A stretch of DNA of 64,000 nt from Alteromonas sp. C1M14 (lineage in GTDB: Bacteria > Pseudomonadota > Gammaproteobacteria > Enterobacterales > Alteromonadaceae). Below, piece by piece: positions 34,965 to 42,275 of the stretch. A program made the position numbers and the translations under genes. Below the pieces are notes generated by a model. The model was not told the origin of the DNA, searched no databases, and worked only from the letters and a program-made list of their open reading frames with translations. Where the stretch lies: contig NZ_JAHKQF010000002.1 in the NCBI RefSeq assembly GCF_018860965.1, positions 186,001-250,000 of the forward strand. Direction: 5' to 3'. The first letter of the stretch is position 1. Each line of letters opens with the position of its first letter.

Positions 34965-37292
34965 TTACGTTTCTGGGGCGTTTTTCTTCCACCACAAAAA
35001 TCTGGCTAGTGCGGGTAGTACGATAATGGCTCCCAGCATGTTCACTAAAAACATAAATGTAAGTAAAATTCCCATATCCATCTGGAATTTTAATGATGAG
35101 AATACCCAGGTACTCACTCCGACGGCTAATGTAATCCCCGTAAAGAGTACCGCACTGCCCCGCTCTTTTAGCGCTTCCATGTAGGCATCTTGCACTGTCG
35201 CGCCGGTTTTAAGCTTATGACTCATGGTCGATAATATGTAGATACCATAATCTACCCCTATCCCCACCCCCAGTGCGATTACTGGTAGGGTTGATACGGT
35301 AAGTCCAATTTGCAGGTGAGTCATCAAAGCCTGCGCCAAGATAGACACCACATAAAGTGGAATGACCACCGACAGTGTGGAACGTAACGACCGGAAACTA
35401 ATTAAACACAATAAGATCACTGCGCCGAATACGTAAAGCATCATCGGCGTTTGGGCCGCCGCCACTGCTTCATTGGTGGCCGCCATTACGCCTACAGGGC
35501 CTGAAGCAAGCTTAAACTGCATGTCATCAGTTTGGTATTGCTGACGGTATTTCTTCACTGCCGCAATGACGTGATTAATGGTTTCTGCTTTATGATCTTC
35601 CATGAACAGTATCACCGGCATCACTGAACAATCACCATTGAGCAAACCTGAAGAGGTAGGAACCAGGGAAATATCTTGGGCTAAAGTTTGCTGATTACGG
35701 GGCAATACCTGCCATTTTATATTCCCTTCGTTGTAACCGGCATTCACATTTTTGGCAACAGAAGCCAACGACACCGCAGATTGCACCCCTTTTACATTTT
35801 CCATCCGCCACTGAAAATCGTCCATGGCTTGCATCACATTGTAGGATGTACAGGCTTCTGGAGTGGTTTCTACCACCACCGAAATATAGTCCACTGTCAC
35901 CGAGTATTTATCTGTGATCAGGAAGGTATCTTGGTTATAGCGTGAACTTTCCTGTAATGACGGCGCACCGGCATGAAGATCGCCAATTTTCATGTGTTGG
36001 GATTGGACAAACCCGTAGAGGAATAATGCCCCGGTGATTGTCATGATTGCTATCGCTGGCTTGCGATGGGTGCAAGCAGCAATGAATGCCCATAACCGGG
36101 TGTTGCGTCGTTCCTTACGATTAAACTTTTTCACATAGTTTTCGTCTAGGTTCAAAAAGCTCATTAGTACAGGCAATAAAATAAGGTTGGTTAAAATGAT
36201 AACCGCCACACCCATACTGGCTGTGATGGCGAGTTCTTTGATGATCCCGATGTCAATGACAAGGAGCGTCATAAACCCAACCGTATCGGATAATAGGGCT
36301 ATGCCTCCAGGAATTAACAAGGCCCGAAATGCACTCATCGAGGCATGGTGGGCCCCCATTCCAGCGACGGCTTTTTTCTCTACCGCGTTAATCATTTGCA
36401 CACCATGACTGACGCCAATGGCAAACACCAAAAAGGGAACAAGAATGGACATGGGGTCAAGGCCAAATCCAAGTACCGTCAATAAGCCTAACTGCCAGAT
36501 CACGGCAATCACTGAGCACAATAAAGGCAAAAGGGTCATCATGATATTTCTGGAGAAGAAATAAACCATAATGGCGGTGATCACCAAGGCGATGGCGAAA
36601 AAGAAGATAACATCTTTCGCGCCGTCGGCGACATCCCCAATCATTTTGGCAAAACCAATAACATGGACAGTGATATTGCCGCTTTCAAATTGCCCTCTTA
36701 GCTGGGTTTCCAACTCTTCGGCAATAGCCAGCATATCAATAGGCGCGCCGGTTTGCGGGTCTAGATCCAGTAACTGTGCGGTAACCATGGCACAGTGATA
36801 ATCGTTAGACACCAAACGCCCTACGATTTTGGCCTTTTCCACATTGGCGGCCACCTGAGCGAGGGCCTCGGGGTTTGACGATTTAAAATCGGCGGGAATA
36901 ACCGGACCACCTGAAAAGCCCCCTTCAACAATTTCGGTAAATCGGGTGGCAGGCGAAAATAAACTACTGACTAATGAACGTTCAACACCATCGATAAAAA
37001 ACAATGCATCGTGCACCTGTTGCAGTGTATCCATGAACTCGGTGTTATAAATACTGCCGGTAGCATCACACACAGAAACTAAAATGTTATTGGCACCACC
37101 AAAGTCCTGCCGGTGGGCCATGTAAGTTTGCATATAGGTGTGATTCAACGGCACATTTTTCTCAAACCCTGCGTCTAGGCGCATCATGGAAGCTTGAAAA
37201 CCAAGATAAACCGTGGCCATAAGAAAGATAGCAATAACCACTTTTCGGTAACCGAAAATGAGTCTTTCGAGAATTGTTGTAAAACTAGACAT
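34965..37292 (-). CDS. MMPL/RND-superfamily exporter
   Basis: An inner-membrane transporter of 775 residues with 12 predicted membrane segments in two halves. Each half has one large periplasmic loop after the first helix. The start ERLIFGYRKVVIAIFLMATVYLGFQAS and signatures GVSHGVQMINAVEKK and ALGVGIGVDYGIYILSTM are typical of the MMPL/HpnN-like branch of RND proteins, which move hydrophobic molecules between membranes. It is smaller than drug-efflux RND pumps and has no adaptor or TolC gene beside it. Its partners here are YCF48-like, DUF1329 and DUF1302 proteins, a recurrent set. The substrate is unknown, perhaps a lipid or sterol-like compound. Confidence 0.88.
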   Translation of the reverse strand: MSSFTTILERLIFGYRKVVIAIFLMATVYLGFQASMMRLDAGFEKNVPLNHTYMQTYMAHRQDFGGANNILVSVCDATGSIYNTEFMDTLQQVHDALFFIDGVERSLVSSLFSPATRFTEIVEGGFSGGPVIPADFKSSNPEALAQVAANVEKAKIVGRLVSNDYHCAMVTAQLLDLDPQTGAPIDMLAIAEELETQLRGQFESGNITVHVIGFAKMIGDVADGAKDVIFFFAIALVITAIMVYFFSRNIMMTLLPLLCSVIAVIWQLGLLTVLGFGLDPMSILVPFLVFAIGVSHGVQMINAVEKKAVAGMGAHHASMSAFRALLIPGGIALLSDTVGFMTLLVIDIGIIKELAITASMGVAVIILTNLILLPVLMSFLNLDENYVKKFNRKERRNTRLWAFIAACTHRKPAIAIMTITGALFLYGFVQSQHMKIGDLHAGAPSLQESSRYNQDTFLITDKYSVTVDYISVVVETTPEACTSYNVMQAMDDFQWRMENVKGVQSAVSLASVAKNVNAGYNEGNIKWQVLPRNQQTLAQDISLVPTSSGLLNGDCSVMPVILFMEDHKAETINHVIAAVKKYRQQYQTDDMQFKLASGPVGVMAATNEAVAAAQTPMMLYVFGAVILLCLISFRSLRSTLSVVIPLYVVSILAQALMTHLQIGLTVSTLPVIALGVGIGVDYGIYILSTMSHKLKTGATVQDAYMEALKERGSAVLFTGITLAVGVSTWVFSSLKFQMDMGILLTFMFLVNMLGAIIVLPALARFLWWKKNAPET

Positions 37293-37301
37293 ATTGGTCG
37301 C

Positions 37302-38342
37302 TTAATCCATTTTTAATTGCTTAATACCCTTGGCAGAAACCCCAATGATTTTGTCTTTAAAACTCACGGCATTCACTATGCTGGCTTTATCATCGAGTTG
37401 ATAGAACGATATGTTTTCAGTGGGTTGGCAATCATCTTGATGGCCCCATGCTGAAAAATTTTCCGTTTTAAAAGGTTGAGAGAGTGTCACCACATACCCG
37501 TTGTTCGCCAACACCATTACTGAATTTGCAGAGGTGGCCAAAATGCCATTAAAGGATACCGACATGCAGGTTGGAACTGCCTGCCAAGGCTGATCTTGGT
37601 GCTGCACAAAGGTGTGGCCACGCAGCCCCACCATCATAAGGGTTTGTTTATCGAGGGACGTAATATTTAGAAATGATCCCTCATACCCTGTCTCCATACG
37701 TTGCCAGGTCATCCCATCATCAATGCTTTTAGCCACTAGCCCTGCTTCTCCCACCAGATATAAAGCATTGTCAGTGCGATGTAATTTGTTGAGGTGGGGC
37801 AACATGGCACTTAGCTCCTCATCATAATATTCCGGTGTCTCTGCTTTTACCTCGTTAAGGTATTCTTGATCATAGGGATGCAACAAGGTGGGGTGACGCT
37901 CCTGAACCCAGCTATCGCCGCCATTTTCTGTGCGAAAAAACAGTCCATAAGCACCAATGGCAATGCCCCGACGCGCATCAAAAAACAACACGTCTAAGAA
38001 AGGCTTTTCTAGTTCTGGTGCTTCCATTTGAATAAGCCAGTGCTTTCCACCATCAGTAGAGTGCAATATGGTGGCATCGTGACCTACCGCCCAAACATTG
38101 TCGCCCACTGCGGTAACACCGGTGAGCGTTGCGGTGGTTGGTACTGCGTGTTGTGTAAATGTCTCACCATCACTCGAGGTGAGTATGTGGCCGCGCTCGC
38201 CAACAACCACAAGGTAATCGTCTGCGACACTATCAATATCTAACAAGAGTGATTGTTCAACCAGTGGTGCCATGAAGGCGTCTTGCGCCTGCAATGGCAT
38301 TATCGCGGATAACGCGATTATCGCCCACAAAACTTGCTTCAT
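37302..38342 (-). CDS. Secreted YCF48/BNR-type beta-propeller protein
   Basis: A protein of 346 residues with signal peptide MKQVLWAIIALSAIMPLQA. Propeller repeats of the YCF48 (photosystem II assembly factor HCF136-like) type follow: VVGERGHILTSSDGETF, AVGHDATILHSTDGGKHW, AIGAYGLFFRTENGGDSW and LVGEAGLVAKSIDDGMTW. The last two repeats are degenerate. It is periplasmic or exported and probably a scaffold for the exporter encoded 9 bases downstream. A strong terminator lies just upstream of its start, so its expression should be lower than that of the DUF1329 and DUF1302 genes. Confidence 0.85.
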   Translation of the reverse strand: MKQVLWAIIALSAIMPLQAQDAFMAPLVEQSLLLDIDSVADDYLVVVGERGHILTSSDGETFTQHAVPTTATLTGVTAVGDNVWAVGHDATILHSTDGGKHWLIQMEAPELEKPFLDVLFFDARRGIAIGAYGLFFRTENGGDSWVQERHPTLLHPYDQEYLNEVKAETPEYYDEELSAMLPHLNKLHRTDNALYLVGEAGLVAKSIDDGMTWQRMETGYEGSFLNITSLDKQTLMMVGLRGHTFVQHQDQPWQAVPTCMSVSFNGILATSANSVMVLANNGYVVTLSQPFKTENFSAWGHQDDCQPTENISFYQLDDKASIVNAVSFKDKIIGVSAKGIKQLKMD

Positions 38343-38366
38343 AAATTATGTAACCCTATAAGAAAA

Positions 38367-38387
38367 ACGGCTGGCAAAGCCAGCCGT
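38367..38387 (-). terminator. Internal terminator/attenuator in the DUF1302 operon
   Basis: ACGGCTGGC (38367-38375) and GCCAGCCGT (38379-38387) form a perfect 9-bp stem with a 3-base loop. The minus strand continues TTTTTC. It sits in the 58-base gap between the DUF1329 and YCF48-like genes of the same operon. Confidence 0.85.
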
Positions 38388-38400
38388 GTATGCTAATAAA

Positions 38401-39765
38401 CTAACGGCCTTCGCGTCTTAAGGCTTGAGAGGTAAATTCACGCTCACGGGGACGAATTGTGAAGTCGTACATTTTTTCTTCATTATCTAACCCAATGGCA
38501 AGGTAGCGACGGGAGTTGAGGTCGTGATACACGTCCAGGGTGGACCACTGCGTTGGCACGTCGTAGTAATTGATGCCATACGCAAAAGCGACGCGGTAAA
38601 GTTCATCGTTCTTGTCGTACATGTCCGCTTCTTGAATCTGCCAACTGTCTTCATCAATATAGAATACCCGCTTTTGATAAATATGACGTAGTCCCTCTTT
38701 TAGGTTTGCTTCAACGACCCAAACACGGTGCTTTTCCCAGCGGGTAAGATCAGGGTTAATATGATTAGGTTTTAAAATATCGTCGTAACTAACCTCATCA
38801 CTGTGCAAAGCATAATTGTTATAGGCAATATACATTTCTTTTTTGCCTTTCAATGTCCAGTTATAGCGGTCTGGTGAGCCGTTGAACATATCAAAATCAT
38901 CGGTGGTTCTTAACCCGTCAGACTCGGTACCTGGCGTATCATAGGCAATTTGTGGCACCCTATTTAACCGTTTGCGACCTGTGTTGTATTTCCACGCCTC
39001 CCGAGGCTCTTTAACCTGATCCACGGTTTCTTTTACCAGCAAGATATCGCCAGCAAGACGGGCCGGTTCAGTGATTTTTTGTTTAAAGAAAAATAAGATA
39101 TTTTCTTTTTCTAAATCATCTGGCTTGGCTTGTTCGTTGGAATATTTAATTAGCAATTTTTCATCAAAACCAATTCGGGTATAGTTACCTGAAGAGGTCA
39201 CTGCCGCCTGACCACCAAAACGTTGTACCGCTTCGCCGCGATAGCGCAGAATGTGATTCCATATCGCCTCAAGTCCATTTTGTGGCATAGGGAACGGGAT
39301 CCCCGTAGCCGCACCTTTAATACCGTTGCCCGACTCGATTAACTCTGCACGAGTGGCATTGGCTTTGGTTGCATCGTAAACAAATTGTGGGTTAGATGCT
39401 GACCGACGGGTTTGGTAGACCGGCATGCGATAGGTGTCGGCGTACATCTCAAACAGCTTTTTTTGACCGGCGGACAAAAAGTCACCGTACTGTTTGTAGT
39501 TTTCACCTGTGATTTCAAAAAGCACTTTATCATCAGGAAAAGGATCGGGATGGTGATCCCCTACTGAGTAATTGGCCGGTGGCGTAGTGATCCCACCACT
39601 ATAAGCAGGAATACTTCCGTCGGCATTGGCCGCCACCTCGCCACCTAAGGGTGTCAGTGTTTGGCCAAGTTTTGCCGCTTCTTCGTCGGAGACTTTCGCC
39701 CAAGCTGCGGTAGCAGAAAATGTCAGTGCTACAGCACCGGCGATAAGACTAGCTTTGCGTAACAT
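38401..39765 (-). CDS. DUF1329 family periplasmic protein
   Basis: A protein of 454 residues. The longest frame starts at 39807, but the ATG at 39763-39765 follows AAGGGG at a good distance. It gives a clean signal peptide (MLRKASLIAGAVALTFSATAAWA), so it is chosen. Family signatures include EEAAKLGQTLTPLGGEVAANADGSIPAYSGG, YRMPVYQTRRSASNP, RKLNR-like GRKRLNRVPQIAYD and RWEKHRVWVVEANLKEG. DUF1329 proteins have a LolB/LolA-like fold by family knowledge and are proposed carriers of hydrophobic cargo. The gene is 10 bases after the DUF1302 gene and before the internal terminator. Confidence 0.9.
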   Translation of the reverse strand: MLRKASLIAGAVALTFSATAAWAKVSDEEAAKLGQTLTPLGGEVAANADGSIPAYSGGITTPPANYSVGDHHPDPFPDDKVLFEITGENYKQYGDFLSAGQKKLFEMYADTYRMPVYQTRRSASNPQFVYDATKANATRAELIESGNGIKGAATGIPFPMPQNGLEAIWNHILRYRGEAVQRFGGQAAVTSSGNYTRIGFDEKLLIKYSNEQAKPDDLEKENILFFFKQKITEPARLAGDILLVKETVDQVKEPREAWKYNTGRKRLNRVPQIAYDTPGTESDGLRTTDDFDMFNGSPDRYNWTLKGKKEMYIAYNNYALHSDEVSYDDILKPNHINPDLTRWEKHRVWVVEANLKEGLRHIYQKRVFYIDEDSWQIQEADMYDKNDELYRVAFAYGINYYDVPTQWSTLDVYHDLNSRRYLAIGLDNEEKMYDFTIRPREREFTSQALRREGR

Positions 39766-39775
39766 GCGATACCCC

Positions 39776-41836
39776 TTAAATCGAATACTTGATATTGAAA
39801 GACACAAAATCGCGGTCAGACAATTGATTGCTGTTGCCTATTCCGCCCCAAAATGCGCTGTATGACGCTGTAGCAGACCAGCTGCTTAGGTAATTAAACG
39901 TCACCGCAAGACTGGCGGATTTTGTGTCCTCTAAAAATACATACAATGGGTCTGGTGTGGTGCCTTTCACATCGTGAGAAAACGTCGCCCGAGTTTGTAC
40001 ATTCACTCCGGCAAAAACATTATTAAAATCGGCAAGAGCTAATATGCGGTAACCCCAGGCGTCATCGGTAGCAAATGGATTCGTTTCCGGTCCATTTGAA
40101 AGCGCTGTATGCAAACCTGTACGGGGGTTTCCATCCGCGGTGGGTTCGAGGGACGCGGTTCTACCCGTTCCCGGCGCATTTAAACGCACCACACTGGGAT
40201 CGGGAAAATCCACGATATTCACGTAACCGACTTCACCGAGCACAATAAGGTTATCGGTGCCTAGTGCCGGTCCAAAAACCTGAGACAGCGTAAACTGGGC
40301 TTGATAAGTATCAGAGAAAACGAAACCCTGGGCCGTTTCACCTGGTCCCACGGCACGGTCGATATTGTTTAACTGAGAAATTCCCCCAAGCTCTGGACTT
40401 ATTCCCACATTGGCTAATTGTTCGGGCATACCCATATAGAGTAGCTCAACATCATCAATTTGCAGAGGTTCGTCCACCCGATAAGCAAATTCACCGGCCA
40501 GTGCCCAGCTACCTATGTTGGTATTAAAGCTCATGCCGAAAAGTTGAATGTCTTCAGGGTAATAAAAACGGGCTTCAGTGAAGGCATCAAGATTGGTGAC
40601 ATTGTCCTTGGTGATGGTATTTTGGGCCAGATAAGCGAGATCTGTACCAATCCCCGTGGCGGTAAAATCTGAGGTAATACCAGAGATGAGAGGACGCTGA
40701 CTATGGTAATTAATATGATAAAAACTTAGCTCACTGTCATACAGCATTTCTGCCAACCAAGTGACACGAACACCATATTGTCCTTGGTCGTCAGCATCTT
40801 CATGGGCATTGTCAGAATACCCCCGCAGCGCCACTTTGGTGGGATACGCCAAGTAGGCTTGCGCAAGGGCGGTCTGGTCGCCTCCCGCCCTTAATGCATC
40901 GCCTAACCCGTTGAGTGATGACAAGAGAAATTCAAGATCTATATCCGGGTTACCGGTAAAGCCTAGCTGGATATTATTGGCCTGCCCGCCCTCTCCAACA
41001 AAATCATTGGTCGCAAAGTAGCTACCGGCAACGGGTAACCAACTGCGTTCCCACTCATATTGGTAGTACGCTGATACACTAACAGTATCGGTCAGGCCAA
41101 GTGAGGCGTACACCATGCCAACGGGTATAAAAACTTCTTTTAATTCAGCACCCGGTGCGCGAGCTCGGTTTACATCCACTGGGTTGGTGGTATTGATACC
41201 ATGCTGGATAAAGGTGCTCTCACCCCAGCTAATGACTTGGTCACCAATGCGTATAGACAAGGGCTTATCGTCAATCCAAAAATCGCCATAAAAATACGCA
41301 TCAAGAATACGAAAATCTTTACAGAGAAGTTCCTCAGCGCCAGAGGATGCACAAAGATCTTGCGCATGGCCGGTGATGGGATTGACTGCGGCGTGTTCTT
41401 CGCCACTTTGCTCAAAGTCATAAAACCAAAAAGCACGTGTGAAGAAACCGTAATCGCCAAAATTAATATCAAGATCGTGGTTACCGGCTATTTGAGTTGA
41501 AAAAGCCTTTCCGGGATCATGAGAAAGATTACCCAAATCGCCATTTGACGAATAATTGCCGTCGGATAACGCCCAGACATCTGCGGACTGATATTTGACA
41601 TTGGTAGCGGCATTATATCCTGACCAATCAAATTGCGGGTGATTACTGTTACCAATGAGATCAAAATCTCTATCTTCTACACGCACACTGGTAGCCAATG
41701 TGAAGGTAGAATCAAGGGATACTGATACATCACCAAAATCCCAATTTGCACCCAGCGTTGGCGAAGAAGCGCCTAATAAGGTGGCAATACCAATGGCTAG
41801 TGATGATTTATTAAAGCGATGCTGCCTATTTATCAT
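39776..41836 (-). CDS. DUF1302 family outer-membrane beta-barrel
   Basis: A protein of 686 residues. The signal peptide is about 29 residues (SLAIGIATLLGASSPTLGA), followed by WDFGDVSVSLDSTFTLATSVRVEDRD, the usual DUF1302 start. The rest is rich in amphipathic strands (IRIGDQVISWGESTFIQHGIN, GVRVTWLAEMLYDSELSFYHI, SWALAGEFAYRVDEPL) and ends LSDRDFVSFNIKYSI, as for outer-membrane proteins. AGGAG stands 6 bases before the ATG. It is the first gene of the operon and the likely outer-membrane component of the system with DUF1329, YCF48-like and RND proteins. Confidence 0.9.
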   Translation of the reverse strand: MINRQHRFNKSSLAIGIATLLGASSPTLGANWDFGDVSVSLDSTFTLATSVRVEDRDFDLIGNSNHPQFDWSGYNAATNVKYQSADVWALSDGNYSSNGDLGNLSHDPGKAFSTQIAGNHDLDINFGDYGFFTRAFWFYDFEQSGEEHAAVNPITGHAQDLCASSGAEELLCKDFRILDAYFYGDFWIDDKPLSIRIGDQVISWGESTFIQHGINTTNPVDVNRARAPGAELKEVFIPVGMVYASLGLTDTVSVSAYYQYEWERSWLPVAGSYFATNDFVGEGGQANNIQLGFTGNPDIDLEFLLSSLNGLGDALRAGGDQTALAQAYLAYPTKVALRGYSDNAHEDADDQGQYGVRVTWLAEMLYDSELSFYHINYHSQRPLISGITSDFTATGIGTDLAYLAQNTITKDNVTNLDAFTEARFYYPEDIQLFGMSFNTNIGSWALAGEFAYRVDEPLQIDDVELLYMGMPEQLANVGISPELGGISQLNNIDRAVGPGETAQGFVFSDTYQAQFTLSQVFGPALGTDNLIVLGEVGYVNIVDFPDPSVVRLNAPGTGRTASLEPTADGNPRTGLHTALSNGPETNPFATDDAWGYRILALADFNNVFAGVNVQTRATFSHDVKGTTPDPLYVFLEDTKSASLAVTFNYLSSWSATASYSAFWGGIGNSNQLSDRDFVSFNIKYSI

Positions 41837-41880
41837 TTTTTACTCCTGATCCAACGCAATATCATTCGATGGATTGCGAA

Positions 41881-41928
41881 AATACATGACCAACTACTGT
41901 CGTTAACAAAATGATTACATCATTTTGT
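41881..41928 (-). promoter_or_regulatory. Promoter and palindromic operator of the DUF1302 operon
   Basis: ACAAAATGAT (41906-41915) and ATCATTTTGT (41919-41928) form a perfect 10-bp-arm dyad around TAC. On the minus strand TTGTTA (41904-41909), 17 bases, then TGTATT (41881-41886) is a plausible promoter whose -35 box overlaps the dyad. This fits a repressor or activator site 70-92 bases before the DUF1302 ATG. Confidence 0.6.
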
Positions 41929-42032
41929 CACTTTCGCAAGAACTAATCGTACCAGTTTAACATTTTAATAACGTAAACAGTTTCAATAGCTTATTAGTCA
42001 AAAGTAGTAGAGGGATGTTTTTTTAGCCAGGA

Positions 42033-42275
42033 TCAGGCGATTCTTTCGAAGGATTTAATCTTTCGTTCGGCAGAAATAATCATGCGAAAGCGACCTTGTA
42101 CACCCCGGCTGTCGATAAAGGGTCGAAGGCGGGCAAAAGGGACTTGTATACGAAGGCCGGATTCGGCGATGAGGATCACACTCTGCCCGGCACTTTGATA
42201 AAGTACCTGACAGTGTGTGTATGGAATATTAAGGGTAAAAAAATACGTTTTATCAGTGGGTTTCACAATTTTCAT
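42033..42275 (-). CDS. DUF2835 family protein
   Basis: A cytoplasmic protein of 80 residues: YFFTLNIPYTHCQVLYQSAGQSV, then GLRIQVPFARLRPFI and GVQGRFRMII. These are the conserved blocks of DUF2835, a small family of gammaproteobacteria with no known function. The longest frame starts at 42308; the ATG at 42273-42275 (MKIVKPTDKTYFF) agrees better with the family. It overlaps the end of pepN by 23 bases in another frame, so coupling to pepN translation is likely. Confidence 0.85.
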   Translation of the reverse strand: MKIVKPTDKTYFFTLNIPYTHCQVLYQSAGQSVILIAESGLRIQVPFARLRPFIDSRGVQGRFRMIISAERKIKSFERIA

